64,000 nucleotides of DNA from Pirellulales bacterium (GTDB lineage: Bacteria > Planctomycetota > Planctomycetia > Pirellulales > Thermoguttaceae). Below the pieces are notes generated by a model. That model searched no databases, was not told the origin of the DNA, and saw only the letters and a list, made by a program, of their open reading frames with translations. Numbering within the stretch: the first letter of the stretch is position 1; each line of letters opens with the position of its first letter. Shown here one piece after another: positions 15,063-24,526 of this stretch. Made by a program: the position numbers and the translations under genes. The stretch lies in contig JAFGRD010000019.1 in NCBI GenBank assembly GCA_016935315.1, positions 89,662-153,661 of the forward strand. The letters run 5' to 3'.

Positions 15063-15773
15063 TTATCGACCACCGTGGGCCGCGGGCGGATGCTCGCCGC
15101 GGCGGCTGGTCGATCCGGTCAAGAGGATCTCGTCCTCGCCCAGGTGCAGACTCTCGATCTGCACCATCCGGTCCTCCTGATCCCGGGGCTGCGGAATCGC
15201 GATGAACACCACGGGGTCGCCGTCGATCTGCCGCCAGTGGACGTGCAGGTTGGCTTCGCCCGCAGCGGCCGAAACGCGATCGAGCACTTCGCCCAAGGGC
15301 ACGGGCAACGTGCCGGCCCGAGCGCGGCAAATCCGCAGCGCCAGCACGTTCGGTTCCGGCAAGTACGGCTCGACGGCCAGGCTGAGCACGCTGGTGAGTT
15401 GGCCTTGGTGGAAGCGGCATCCCAGCGTCACGCCGCTCGGGTCGATCGCCACGCGGGGGTCGCGAAGGCTCGGCGGCAACGCCTGGGGATGATTCTCCAC
15501 CAGGTCGACCGCCAGCCAGCCGTTGATCTGTTCGGCCGTGAACAGGGCCTGCCAATGGCCTTCTTCTTGCACCTCGTTGACCAGGGCGGTCGCCCGGCGG
15601 AGCATCTGGTCGCTGGCTTTCCGCTGTACGGCCGGGGCCACGGCCATGGCGTCGCGGTAGAACTGAGGCACCTGCTGCGAGGCCCGTACCAGCAGATAGC
15701 CCCCCACGGCAATCAGCAGCAGCAAACCGCCACCTACGGCCGCAGCAACGCGAAGCTTCTTCCGCACGGACAT
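15063..15773 (-). CDS. Membrane-anchored hypothetical protein
   Basis: The 236-residue protein has a single N-terminal transmembrane segment (KLRVAAAVGGGLLLLIAVGG, about residues 6-25) and a periplasmic-type mixed alpha/beta domain (FTAEQINGWLAVDL, then VAIDPSGVTLGCRF, then VSAAAGEANLHVHWRQIDGD). The pattern of a TM helix followed by lipid- or membrane-binding-like strands is common in planctomycetes but I cannot name a family. It converges with the LigD-N-like gene, from which it is separated by 22 bp. Confidence 0.65.
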   Translation of the reverse strand: MSVRKKLRVAAAVGGGLLLLIAVGGYLLVRASQQVPQFYRDAMAVAPAVQRKASDQMLRRATALVNEVQEEGHWQALFTAEQINGWLAVDLVENHPQALPPSLRDPRVAIDPSGVTLGCRFHQGQLTSVLSLAVEPYLPEPNVLALRICRARAGTLPVPLGEVLDRVSAAAGEANLHVHWRQIDGDPVVFIAIPQPRDQEDRMVQIESLHLGEDEILLTGSTSRRGEHPPAAHGGR

Positions 15774-15953
15774 TCACCGCAGATCGAGGAAACCGGCGCC
15801 CCCTTGCCGGCGGTCCCGAGCGCCGGCGGCCGCAATGGTAAGCAGGCCCGCCGAGCGAGTCAATGGACGTTTGACGCCGAGATTCCTGCTAGGTGGGGGG
15901 GGCGGAAGGCTCGCCAACGATCGCCGACGCCGGCCCGCGGCGCGCCCCGCACG

Positions 15954-17240
15954 CTAGCCGCCCGTGAAACGCAGCAACGCGTACTTCTTTTTCCCGCTGC
16001 GCAGCACCACGGTGCTCTCGCCAACCAGATGCTGAGGGCCGAGGCAGGTCTCGATCCCCTCGACGCGGCGGTTGTTTACGTAGGCCCCGCCCTGGGTGAT
16101 CGTCCGCCGGGCCTCGCCTTTGCTTTTGGCCAACCCGCTCTCGAACAGCGCGTCGATGATCGAAAGTCCCTCGCCGGCCAGGCGGTCCCGCGGCAACTGG
16201 CTGCTGGGCACGTCGGCAAAAATGCCTTGCAGTTGGGCGTCGGAGAGTTCGCCGACCTCGGCCCCGAAGAAGATTTCCGTCGCCTGCCGGGCGGTGGCCA
16301 GTCCGTCCGGACCGTGGACCAGCCGGGTGACTTCCGTGGCCAGGCGGCGCTGGGCGCCGCGGCGGCCCGGGTCCGTCCGGTGCTCGTCCATCACCGCCTT
16401 GATCTCTTCCGGGCCCAGCTCGGTCAGAAACCGCAGACACGTGCCTACGTCGGAGTCGTCCAGGTTGATCCAGTACTGGTAGAAATGGTAGGGGCTGGTC
16501 TTCTCGGGCGAGAGCCAGAGCGTGCCCGAGGCGGTCTTGCCCATCTTGGCGCCGTCGCTTCTGGTCAGCAACGGGCAGGTCATGCCGTAGAGCTGCACGG
16601 AGCACAGCCGCCGGGCCAGATCGATGCCGGCGGTGATGTTACCCCACTGGTCGCTGCCGCCGGCCTGCAACTCGCAGCCGTACTCGTCGTAGAGGTGCAC
16701 GAAATCGTACGCCTGTAGGAGCATGTAGCTGAACTCCGTGTAGCTGAGCCCGACGTCGGTTCGTTGCAGCCGGCTGCGGACCGAGTCCTTGGTAAGCATC
16801 ACGTTGACCGGGAAGTGTTTGCCGACGTCTCGCAGAAACTCCAGGTAACCGAACCTGCCCATCCAGTCGTGGTTGTTGACCATCAAGGCCGAGCTCGCGC
16901 CGCAGTCGAAATCGAGAAACCGCTGCAACTGGGCCTCGATCGCCGCCAGGTTGGCCCGCAGGACGTCGACCGACAGCAGGTTGCGCTCTTCGCTCTTGCC
17001 GCTGGGATCGCCGATCATCCCCGTGGCCCCGCCGACCAGGGCGATCGGTCGGTGTCCAGCCTTCTGGAAGTGGCGCAGGATCATCACGGCCACCAGGTTG
17101 CCCACCTGGAGGCTGTCGGCCGTGGGATCGAACCCGGCGTAGACGGTGCGGGGCCGCTCGGCCAGCCAGCGGGGCAGGTTCTGGTCGTCGGTCGTCTGGT
17201 GGACCAACTGGCGCCAACTCAGTTCAGCGAAGATGTCCAT
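15954..17240 (-). CDS. tyrS: Tyrosyl-tRNA synthetase
   Basis: This 428-residue class I aminoacyl-tRNA synthetase charges tRNA-Tyr with tyrosine in the cytoplasm. It shows the tyrosine pocket and HIGH-equivalent region (YAGFDPTADSLQVGNLV, with the usual HIGH histidine replaced), GMIGDPSGKSEERNLL, the QAGGSDQWGNI motif, a KMSKS-equivalent GAKMGKTASG, and a C-terminal S4-like RNA-binding domain (GEARRTITQGGAYVNNRRV). Length and order fit the TyrS group with a KFGKT-type loop. ATG 17240 begins MDIFAELSWRQL, typical of the family; a TTG at 17264 is an alternative. Neighbours on the same strand are hypothetical or metabolic, so it is probably its own unit. Confidence 0.95.
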   Translation of the reverse strand: MDIFAELSWRQLVHQTTDDQNLPRWLAERPRTVYAGFDPTADSLQVGNLVAVMILRHFQKAGHRPIALVGGATGMIGDPSGKSEERNLLSVDVLRANLAAIEAQLQRFLDFDCGASSALMVNNHDWMGRFGYLEFLRDVGKHFPVNVMLTKDSVRSRLQRTDVGLSYTEFSYMLLQAYDFVHLYDEYGCELQAGGSDQWGNITAGIDLARRLCSVQLYGMTCPLLTRSDGAKMGKTASGTLWLSPEKTSPYHFYQYWINLDDSDVGTCLRFLTELGPEEIKAVMDEHRTDPGRRGAQRRLATEVTRLVHGPDGLATARQATEIFFGAEVGELSDAQLQGIFADVPSSQLPRDRLAGEGLSIIDALFESGLAKSKGEARRTITQGGAYVNNRRVEGIETCLGPQHLVGESTVVLRSGKKKYALLRFTGG

Positions 17241-17332
17241 CGGCAGCGATTCGCGGGCGGTCAAGAGTGGGTGGGTGGTCGAGGTTTACGGGTCCTTGGC
17301 TATCTTCTCACGATCGTCGGCGGCCGACAAGA

Positions 17333-18307
17333 TCAGACCCACCGTTTGCGTCGAAAGTACCAGAGCAGTCCGCCGGCCACGGCTGCCATCACCCCGATCA
17401 CGCCCCAGAAGCTCGCCGGGTGCTCGGGTTTGGGCCACACCGGCAGGTTCATCCCGTAGATGCCGGAGATCAACGACAGCGGCAGCAGCACGGAGGCGAA
17501 CACGGTCAGCGTGCGCATGATGGCGTTGGTCCGCATGGCGATGGCGGCGTGGTAGTTGTCGCGCACCCCGTTGGCCACTTCCCGCAAACTGTCGACGTGC
17601 TCGATCACCTTCAGCAAGTGATCGCGGACGTGGGAGAAGCCTCGCCCCAGTTCGCCGGAGACGTAGTCGTACTCGCCTTCGGAAACCGGTTCGAGCAACT
17701 GCAATTGCGAGGCGGCGATCCGCCGCAGTTCCAGCAAGCGCCGCCGCAGGTCGGAAAGCTCGCCGAGCACCGAGTCGACGGAATCGAGGTCCTGAGATCG
17801 CTCCTCGAGCTGCTCGAGCACGGTCTCGTAGGTCTCGGAGACTCGCAGATAGCCGTCCACAATCGCATCGATGACGTAGTACAGCAGGTGATCGACGCCA
17901 CGCTGCAACAGGGTGGACGCGTGCAGACGGCACCTTCCTCGCAGGTGCTCGATCGCGGCGAAGGGCTCCTGGTGAACCGTGATCAGGAACCGGTTGCCGC
18001 AGAAGGCGGCCAGCTTTCGCGCCACCGGGTCGGTCGCCGCCTCCGGCTCCGAGAGTCCGTAGACCAACAGGAAGATGTAGTTCTCGTATTCGTCGATGCG
18101 CGGCCGCTGCCGGCCGCGGAGACAGTCGTCCCAGGCCTCATCATCGAGGTCGATCACCGCGTCGACCGCCCGGACCTCCTCCTCGGTCGGCTGCTCGACG
18201 TCGATCCAGACGACGGCCTGCTGGTCCGACCACTCGGCTGCCAGCTCGTCCGGGCGGCTTAGGACCCGCGCCGTGCCGTCTGCGTGTCGGAGGTAGGCCG
18301 TAATCAT
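17333..18307 (-). CDS. corA: CorA-family magnesium/divalent metal transporter
   Basis: The 324-residue protein has the CorA layout. It begins with an N-terminal cytoplasmic alpha/beta domain. A long helix with coiled-coil character follows (DLDSVDSVLGELSDLRRRLLE region). Two C-terminal transmembrane helices end it, the first followed by the signature YGMNL before the periplasmic loop. The pore-forming GMN motif is intact. CorA pentamers take up Mg2+ (and Co2+/Ni2+) down the membrane potential. The ATG at 18307 fits the family's short N-terminus. It lies downstream of ispD on the same strand with a 65-bp gap. Confidence 0.93.
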   Translation of the reverse strand: MITAYLRHADGTARVLSRPDELAAEWSDQQAVVWIDVEQPTEEEVRAVDAVIDLDDEAWDDCLRGRQRPRIDEYENYIFLLVYGLSEPEAATDPVARKLAAFCGNRFLITVHQEPFAAIEHLRGRCRLHASTLLQRGVDHLLYYVIDAIVDGYLRVSETYETVLEQLEERSQDLDSVDSVLGELSDLRRRLLELRRIAASQLQLLEPVSEGEYDYVSGELGRGFSHVRDHLLKVIEHVDSLREVANGVRDNYHAAIAMRTNAIMRTLTVFASVLLPLSLISGIYGMNLPVWPKPEHPASFWGVIGVMAAVAGGLLWYFRRKRWV

Positions 18308-18372
18308 GGCAACCAGGGATCCGCCGAGGAGGCGAGTTGAGGGTTTCCGGGGACGGCAAGGCGGCCCACGAG

Positions 18373-19110
18373 CTACCGCCACATGTCGTCGTCGGCAAAT
18401 GGGTGCAGCGGCCCCAGCTTCGGCTTGGGCAAGGCCTTCAGGGCCTGTTCCGCCAGGCGCTGGTCCTCCTTGGTGGCGATCTTCAGGTTCAGCGGCGAGC
18501 CGGGCACGACGGTCACCGGGTGGCCGAGCCGCTCGACAAGCTGGGCCTCGTCGGTCGCCGAGAACCCCTCCCGCTTGGCATACGCCTCCAAGAGCAGTTC
18601 GCGGCGGAAGACCTGCGGGGTTTGGGCCTCCCAGAGCCCCGCTCGGGATACGGTCGCTTCGATCGTCTGATCGGCGGCGACGCGCTTCAGCGTGCCGGTA
18701 ATCGGAATGGCAAACAGGGCCGCCTCCGTCTTCTCGGCCGCCTGGAAGATCGTGTCGATCCAGACGTCGGTCAGACACGGCCGGGCGGCATCGTGGACGC
18801 AGACGAAATCGGCTTTCGGGGTAACGCGGGCCAAGGCGGCCTCGACCGAGTCGGCCCGTTCGGCCCCGCCGTCGACCACCTCGATGCCCAGGATGGCCAC
18901 GTTCGAGGAGAACTTGAAGTTGAAGTCGCCGCGATCCTCGGGCGAGATCACCAGGATGGTCTGCACGACGTCGTCGCGCCCCAGGAACCGCTCGGCCGAG
19001 TGCAACCATATGGCTCGGCCCGCCAGCGGGGCAAACGGCTTCTTGTAATGCTTGTCTTTGAATCGGCTGCTGCGGCCGGCGGCCGGCAGAATCACGGAAA
19101 ACTTGGCCAC
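18373..19110 (-). CDS. ispD: 2-C-methyl-D-erythritol 4-phosphate cytidylyltransferase (IspD)
   Basis: The 245-residue protein is a nucleotidyltransferase of the MEP isoprenoid pathway that joins MEP to CTP. It has VILPAAGRSSRFKDKHYKKPF at the start (the family's AAGxGxRxxxxxxKQ region), a DGGAERADSVEAAL segment, VCVHDAARPCLTD with the substrate-binding Asp and Arg, and ATVSRAGLWEAQTPQVFRR, TDEAQLVERLG and a C-terminal KIATKED. All IspD signatures are present. It starts with GTG at 19110, preceded by GGAGGG ten bases upstream. ispG of the same pathway is at 55226, so the two genes are not clustered. Confidence 0.92.
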   Translation of the reverse strand: MAKFSVILPAAGRSSRFKDKHYKKPFAPLAGRAIWLHSAERFLGRDDVVQTILVISPEDRGDFNFKFSSNVAILGIEVVDGGAERADSVEAALARVTPKADFVCVHDAARPCLTDVWIDTIFQAAEKTEAALFAIPITGTLKRVAADQTIEATVSRAGLWEAQTPQVFRRELLLEAYAKREGFSATDEAQLVERLGHPVTVVPGSPLNLKIATKEDQRLAEQALKALPKPKLGPLHPFADDDMWR

Positions 19111-19179
19111 AACTGGTTTCCCTCCACGTCGGATCGGAGACGCCCCGGGCCAATCATTGTCCGCTTTCGCCCGGGTGCG

Positions 19180-20643
19180 TCAAGGCGGGCCGCCGGCCGG
19201 GCCTTCCGAGGTAGCGCGGGAGGGCGTATGGTAGAAACGCCGATCTTCTCGAGCCATCTCCTCCAGAAAGCGCGTGGGCTGTGCCCGCAGGCCCAGGTCG
19301 TCCAGCGAATCGAGCAGCTCGAGGATCCGCCGCAGGCCCAGCGTGTCGGCCCACCAGAGCAAGCCGCCTCGGGCCGCCGGAAACCCGAGGCCGAAGAGCA
19401 CGGCCAGGTCGATGTCGCGCGGATCGCGAACCTTGCCTTCTGCAAGAATCCGCGTGGCCTCCAGCACCATCGGCAACAACAGCCGTGCGGCGACCGAGCC
19501 GGCCGTGTGGCGCCGGGGCGTTCGGGCCCAGCGGCCGATCATCTGGCCGACGATCGGGTCAACCGTCCGCGCCTGCCCGCCGGGCTGGCCCGGTCCATCG
19601 GCGTAGCGGAAGAATCCGGCCCCCGACTTGCAGCCCAAGCGCCGGGCCTTCAGCATGCCGATCAACAAGGGCGATGGGGCGATGCGATCGGCGAAGGCGT
19701 CGCGCAGCACGATTCCCCCTTGCAGCACCGTATCGAGTCCGATCTCGTCGGCCAGTTGCAGCGGGCCCTTGGCCATGCCGAAATCGATCGCCGCCCGTTC
19801 GATCGTCTCGATCGCGGCCCCTTCCAGCAGAAGCTCGAACGCTTCGCCCAGATACGGCAACAACAGCCGATTGACCAGGAATCCCGGCCCGTCGTCGACC
19901 ACGATTGGCATCTTGTCGAGGCCTTTGGCATGGGCGACGGCCGTGGCCACGGTCCGGTCGCTGGTGGCCGGCCCGCGGACGATCTCGACCAACGGCCGGC
20001 GGCGGACGGGGTGGAAGAAGTGGATTCCGCAGAATCGTTCCGGCCGGGCCAGTCTCGCCGCCAACCGCCCGATCGGAATCGTCGACGTGTTCGACGCCAG
20101 CAGGGTCTCGTCGCCCAGGTGCGGCTGCAGCGCGGCGTAGAGCCCTTGCTTGGCGGCAAGGTTCTCCACAATCGATTCGATCACCAGATCGCACTGCCCC
20201 AGGGCAGCGTGGTCGGCGGTTGTCCGCACCATCTCGGCCACAAGCCTGCGGCCCTCGCCGCCGGGAACGTCGCAGGGAACGTCGCAGGGAACGTCGCAGG
20301 GCACTTCACCGGCCAACTCCGCAACGATCTGGCGCGGCACGCCAGCCAACACGGACTCGTCGGCATCGGTCAGCACCACCGGCACGTTTCCGCGCACATG
20401 AACCGCCGCCACGGCGGCACCCATCATGCCGGCCCCCACGATACCCACCGAACGGATCGGGCGGGCGTCGGCCGTCGCGCCGTCGAGCCCCGGGTCGCGC
20501 CGGTTCCGCTCGATCAGCAATCGGACGTTGCGTTGCGCCGGCCCCGGCGGCGTTTCGCCGAAGATGGTCTCACGCAGAAGGTCGTCGTCAGCGGGCAAGT
20601 TCGTCGGGGCCTTTCGTGGTGCCGCGGGCGGCCTGGCGGGCAT
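19180..20643 (-). CDS. 3-hydroxyacyl-CoA dehydrogenase family protein (FadB-like)
   Basis: The 487-residue protein carries an NAD-binding Rossmann domain (RSVGIVGAGMMGAAVAAVH, near 64-82) and the 3-hydroxyacyl-CoA dehydrogenase signatures: LLASNTSTIPI, FCGIHFFHPV, then DGPGFLVNRLL and the second HAD domain. The catalytic His is in HFFHPV. It oxidises 3-hydroxyacyl-CoA in beta-oxidation-type pathways; no enoyl-CoA hydratase domain is seen, so it is the stand-alone HAD form, shortened relative to FadB. An in-frame 12-bp triplication (VPCD repeated) lies in the Rossmann domain. Its first codons overlap the 3' end of the HEAT-repeat gene by 56 bp. Confidence 0.85.
   Translation of the reverse strand: MPARPPAAPRKAPTNLPADDDLLRETIFGETPPGPAQRNVRLLIERNRRDPGLDGATADARPIRSVGIVGAGMMGAAVAAVHVRGNVPVVLTDADESVLAGVPRQIVAELAGEVPCDVPCDVPCDVPGGEGRRLVAEMVRTTADHAALGQCDLVIESIVENLAAKQGLYAALQPHLGDETLLASNTSTIPIGRLAARLARPERFCGIHFFHPVRRRPLVEIVRGPATSDRTVATAVAHAKGLDKMPIVVDDGPGFLVNRLLLPYLGEAFELLLEGAAIETIERAAIDFGMAKGPLQLADEIGLDTVLQGGIVLRDAFADRIAPSPLLIGMLKARRLGCKSGAGFFRYADGPGQPGGQARTVDPIVGQMIGRWARTPRRHTAGSVAARLLLPMVLEATRILAEGKVRDPRDIDLAVLFGLGFPAARGGLLWWADTLGLRRILELLDSLDDLGLRAQPTRFLEEMAREDRRFYHTPSRATSEGPAGGPP
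20263..20298. repeat. In-frame tandem repeat, 12 bp x 3
   Basis: The unit GGGAACGTCGCA is repeated three times without change, followed by a diverged fourth unit. In the minus-strand dehydrogenase it encodes DVPC-type repeats. Multiples of three keep the frame. Confidence 0.85.
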
Positions 20644-23026
20644 ACCACTGCTTCCACCGGCGAATCCGCTCGGAAGTGGACGCCGGCCCGTAGTCGCCGC
20701 CGAGGGAGACGTCGCGGCCGACCAACTTGGGAAGATGCTGCAAGGCCGCCCGGGCGATCGACGCGCGACCGTCGAGCATCTGGATCAGCATGGGCAGGTA
20801 CGACGCATCCCCCGTTTCGCCCATGGCCTCGGCCACGCGGCAGGCAATTGTCGGGTCGGGGTGGTAGGCCAGCCTTTGCAGTTCCGCTCCGCCCGCGGGA
20901 TCGCCGAGCCGCGCCAACGTCAGGGCCGTTTCCAGCCGCAGTTCCTCATTCGTCGAAAGCAGCAACCGCCGCAAGGGCTCCGGGTTTTCCATCCGGCCCG
21001 CTCGTCCCAACGCCCGCACCGCCGCACAGCAAACCGAATGGTTCGGATCCTCCAGCGCCGGCAGCAGCACGGCGGCGTGTTCGGGAAGCGGCTGGGCGGC
21101 CAGGTTCTCGCAGGCACGGCGGCGGACCTCGGGCACCGGATGGCCAATCGCCGCATAGGCCATGTGGATCGCCGGCTCGCGGGGATCGCCCGAGACGGCC
21201 ATCAGCACGCTCCGCCAGACCAATTGGTCCGGTTCGGCGACGACCAACTGGCTCAGCCGTGCAAGGGCTAAACGCCCCAACGGGCCGTGTTTTGCCAGCC
21301 CGGCCAGCTCGTCGGCCGCTCGGCGCCGCTGGGCCAGCTCGGCGGAGGTTAGGCGATCCAACACACCGAACGCCGGATCGTACCGCGGCAACACGTGACG
21401 ATACACGGCCTCGGGCAAGACTTGCCGGCGGTCGAAGGCGAGCTGCTCCAGCGTCTCGACGAGCCCCGATCCGAAGTGGACCAAGCTCTCGATGTCCTGT
21501 TGGCCCAGCAGGCGTTCGACTTCAGCGACCTGCTGAGGCGTGAGCTTCTCGGCCGACGATTCGTGCCGGCCGGCCGCGGCCAAAGCGTCGCGGTCGATCG
21601 AGCCGAATTGTCGCCGGAAGCGCTGGTGTAGATCGGCCAGCATCGCCGCCCGGCGCTCCGCCGACGCCTTCGCCGAAAACTCGCCCGCAGCAGGCCATCG
21701 CCCGGTAAGTTGCCCGGCCGCTGCGTCTCGAACCGCAAGGCTTTGGCTGTCCATCGCCGCCAGGAGAACGGGGCCGGCGCGGGCAAGCGGCCAGGCCTGC
21801 AGCGACCGCACCACCTCCTGCTGCACCTGGGTACTGTGGTCGGCCAGCAGCCGATCAGCGGCCGCCGCCCCCTCGCGGTCGGGCCACCGGGCCAACGCCT
21901 GCGCCACGCGCGTCCGCACCCGCCACGACTCGTCCTCGACCGCCCCGAGCACCGTCTGCTTGGCGCCGAGCCGGGCCAGCGCCGCAACGGCCGCGGCGCG
22001 AATCCGCTCGGTCCGCTGCGTCAGGAGGCCCTCCAGAGTTGCCCGGGCCCTCTCGCCGCCCAACTCGCCCAGGCCGGCAATCGCCGCCACGCGCACCCGA
22101 TAGTCGTAGTCCTGCAGCGCGGCGGCCAGATGGGCCGGCGCGCGGGGATCGCCCCGCTTCGCCAAGGCCAGCAGCGTCTCGGCCCGCAGCTTCGGATCGC
22201 TGGCTTCGAGCAGTTCGTCGATAGTCTCGGGCATCGCTTCGCCGCGGCTTTGGGCCCACGCCCGCAAGGCCTCGATTTGGACGATCGGCGCCGGATTCTT
22301 CAACGCGTCGGTCAGCCGCGGATTGTCCGAAGGATCGACGTGTCGAGCCAGGCCGCGGATCAGCTCGGCATGGAGCTTGGGATCGTAGTTCGACGGAGTG
22401 TCCAGTGCGCTGCGCTCGTAATCTTCGAGGAGTTTTTCCAGCGCCACCGCCGCCGAGGCCGTCGGCAGCCCGGCCAGCGCCTCGACCGCCGCGCACCGCA
22501 TCGGCGAGGGGATCGAGCCAGCACCCGCCGTCTTGGCCAATCGTCTCGCTCCTGCCGCGTCGCCAAGCCGGGCCAGCGCGATCGCCGCGTGGCCGGCGAC
22601 GATCGGATCCCTGTCGGCCAGCAGCCGTCGAAAGTCGGGACGCCGTGCGGGCGGCTCGGCCAACAACCTCTCCAGATCGAGGTATTGCCAGCGGTAGCCT
22701 TGCGACAGGGGGTCATCGTCTTCCGGGGAAACAACAGGCATCCAGACGCTGCGCTGCTTCGAGTCGGTCCGGCGGGCGAGCACGGATCGGGTAGAGAACG
22801 ACGTTCCCGCTGCCCCCGTGCCATCCGATCGCTCCGACCTCGCGGCATCGGCCGGCGGGGGAGAAGCATCGCTCGGCGCCTCGGCCGGGGCACCCGGCGG
22901 CAGGATCGAATGCCAGGGCGCTTCGCCCGACGGCTGCCAGCGCGCACATCCCACACACGCCGGAGAGACCAACAGTGAGACCGCCGTCACGCGGGCCAAG
23001 GTCCAGGGCTTGAAGAAGAGCGACAC
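20588..23026 (-). CDS. HEAT-repeat lipoprotein
   Basis: The 812-residue protein has a lipoprotein-type leader (SLLVSPACVGC) and then Pro/Ala-rich sequence to about residue 85. The rest consists of HEAT/PBS-lyase-like repeats: VAGHAAIALARLGDAAGARR, LRAETLLALAKRGDPRAPAH, VRVAAIAGLGELGG, and several further copies to the C-terminus. HEAT scaffolds of this type mediate protein contacts; the partners are unknown. GTG 23026 is chosen because AAAGGAT lies at proper spacing; a TTG at 23035 is an alternative. The 3' end overlaps the start of the dehydrogenase gene by 56 bp, suggesting co-transcription. Confidence 0.8.
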   Translation of the reverse strand: MSLFFKPWTLARVTAVSLLVSPACVGCARWQPSGEAPWHSILPPGAPAEAPSDASPPPADAARSERSDGTGAAGTSFSTRSVLARRTDSKQRSVWMPVVSPEDDDPLSQGYRWQYLDLERLLAEPPARRPDFRRLLADRDPIVAGHAAIALARLGDAAGARRLAKTAGAGSIPSPMRCAAVEALAGLPTASAAVALEKLLEDYERSALDTPSNYDPKLHAELIRGLARHVDPSDNPRLTDALKNPAPIVQIEALRAWAQSRGEAMPETIDELLEASDPKLRAETLLALAKRGDPRAPAHLAAALQDYDYRVRVAAIAGLGELGGERARATLEGLLTQRTERIRAAAVAALARLGAKQTVLGAVEDESWRVRTRVAQALARWPDREGAAAADRLLADHSTQVQQEVVRSLQAWPLARAGPVLLAAMDSQSLAVRDAAAGQLTGRWPAAGEFSAKASAERRAAMLADLHQRFRRQFGSIDRDALAAAGRHESSAEKLTPQQVAEVERLLGQQDIESLVHFGSGLVETLEQLAFDRRQVLPEAVYRHVLPRYDPAFGVLDRLTSAELAQRRRAADELAGLAKHGPLGRLALARLSQLVVAEPDQLVWRSVLMAVSGDPREPAIHMAYAAIGHPVPEVRRRACENLAAQPLPEHAAVLLPALEDPNHSVCCAAVRALGRAGRMENPEPLRRLLLSTNEELRLETALTLARLGDPAGGAELQRLAYHPDPTIACRVAEAMGETGDASYLPMLIQMLDGRASIARAALQHLPKLVGRDVSLGGDYGPASTSERIRRWKQWYARQAARGTTKGPDELAR

Positions 23027-23063
23027 GTCGGGCAAATCCTTTTGCCGAGGTGGAATCCTTTTC

Positions 23064-23098
23064 GTAACACTTCAGCTACCATTTGGCTGAAGCATTAC
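23064..23098. repeat. Family IV motif as imperfect hairpin
   Basis: GTAACACTTCAGC and GCTGAAGCATTAC flank the loop TACCATTTG, giving a 13-bp stem with two mismatches. The loop-proximal part (CTACCATTTGGCTGAAG) is the family IV core. It lies between the HEAT genes, upstream of the one at 23026. Confidence 0.6.
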
Positions 23099-23143
23099 TC
23101 CTTTGCTTGGTCGGGCTCGTGCCGAGTCCAGGCTTGAGGGCAA

Positions 23144-24358
23144 TTATGAGGACAAAAGTCGCTGGAGCTTCGGCAGCTCCTCGCTGACCTTCTTCATGAT
23201 CTCGTCATCGCTCAGCCGCCGGTCCTCGAAGGTATCCAGCAGGGGTTTCAGCACGGCTTGCACCTTGGCCACGGAGGCCGAGTCCAGCGGCGCTACGGCG
23301 GCCAGCCCGGCCGCGGCACAATGGAGGCAAACCTTCAGCCGCCGCGCCGACGGGCTGGGCGCCTTCTTTTCGGCTGCACAGGCGTCGGCCGCCAACCGGC
23401 CCAACGCGGAGGTCAGCGACGAGGCGTCCAACCCGGCCGCGCCGCGGAGATTGAATTTCGCCAGCGCCTCGGCCGCGGCACATCGGGCGGAGAAGGGGAT
23501 CCCTTGCTCGGCCGCCATCTGTGCCAGCGCCGTGATCACCGAACCGTTGTTCCCCGCCACCTTCAACTCCCCGAGCGCCTCGGCGGCCAACGCCCGCATC
23601 CAGGCATGGCCGGCGGCGGAGCGGCCGGGGGCCGTCTTCGACGTCACCAGTTGGTACGCTTCGGTCGCCAGGGTGTTGCGGTCGCCCGGCGCCGTGCCCC
23701 CACCATCCCTGAGATGGCGGAGAATGCCGACCAGCGAGGCCACCTTCACGGCGTCAGTCTGCGTGGGAGAGACGAACTCCCCGACCAGCACCGGAAAGGC
23801 CTCGGCATAGGGGGTGTCCGGCTGATCGCGGCCGCCGCCGTAGGCCGAATTCAGCTCGCCGATCATCAACAGGGCGTTGATCCGCACGGCCGGATGGTAG
23901 TTCTTCTCCGCCCGATCCTTCATGAAGGCCAGAATCAACGCATTCAGATGGGTACGGACCGCGTCGCTTCGCACCGACTTCAGCGAGTTACGCAATTTGT
24001 TGCGGTAGACCGTCAGGTTGTCGATGTTCTCCGGTTGGGACCATTCGGCCAGGACGTACTTGGTGAAGTGCTCGTCGAGGGTCGCCCCGTCGGCCGCAGC
24101 CAGACCGGTTCCCCGCAGAATCCGGGGCACCTCGCGATTCCTCATCTGGGCCCGATCGATCGGATCGACGACGTATTCGGCCGTGCCGCCCGCGTCGGCC
24201 ATCGCCGGCGCGGCGGGTGGCCCCGCGGGGGTGGCTGGGGTAGCCTGGCCGGGCAACTCGCCGCACATCAGCAAGCCGATCCACGACGCCAGGACCGATA
24301 TTACCAGAAGCGATCGCGACACGACGCGACCGCGAGTATAGTACTTCAGGGTGGGCAT
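23144..24358 (-). CDS. Exported hypothetical protein, HEAT-like C-terminal half
   Basis: The 404-residue protein has a signal peptide (RSLLVISVLASWIGLLMCGE) and an Ala/Pro/Gly linker, then an all-alpha body. The body includes DEHFTKYVLAEW, VRINALLMIGELN and SARCAAAEALAKFNLRG, with repeat-like spacing suggesting an armadillo/HEAT-type superhelix. No catalytic motif is seen. ATG 24358 was chosen; an upstream ATG at 24385 is in frame but adds a Cys-containing leader with no ribosome-binding site. It is 117 bp upstream of the HEAT lipoprotein, on the same strand, so the two may form one unit. Confidence 0.7.
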   Translation of the reverse strand: MPTLKYYTRGRVVSRSLLVISVLASWIGLLMCGELPGQATPATPAGPPAAPAMADAGGTAEYVVDPIDRAQMRNREVPRILRGTGLAAADGATLDEHFTKYVLAEWSQPENIDNLTVYRNKLRNSLKSVRSDAVRTHLNALILAFMKDRAEKNYHPAVRINALLMIGELNSAYGGGRDQPDTPYAEAFPVLVGEFVSPTQTDAVKVASLVGILRHLRDGGGTAPGDRNTLATEAYQLVTSKTAPGRSAAGHAWMRALAAEALGELKVAGNNGSVITALAQMAAEQGIPFSARCAAAEALAKFNLRGAAGLDASSLTSALGRLAADACAAEKKAPSPSARRLKVCLHCAAAGLAAVAPLDSASVAKVQAVLKPLLDTFEDRRLSDDEIMKKVSEELPKLQRLLSS

Positions 24359-24526
24359 GGGGCATGTAAGACTTGCTGCCGACAAGCTTTGAGAGAACGC
24401 CTACAATATACAGACTACCACCGCCTAAGCCGAGCTGTCAAGTTGTATCACCTGGGATGGATCGCCGGCCGCGCGGGGTGCTTGCCTCGTTTGACATTCC
24501 GACGGGCCGTGGCGTAGAGTATGTTT

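Noticed and set aside
18337..21543. A plus-strand frame of about 1068 codons spanning ispD, the dehydrogenase and the HEAT gene
   Set aside because: It runs across three confirmed minus-strand genes and has low-complexity Arg/Gly/Pro composition and no family match.
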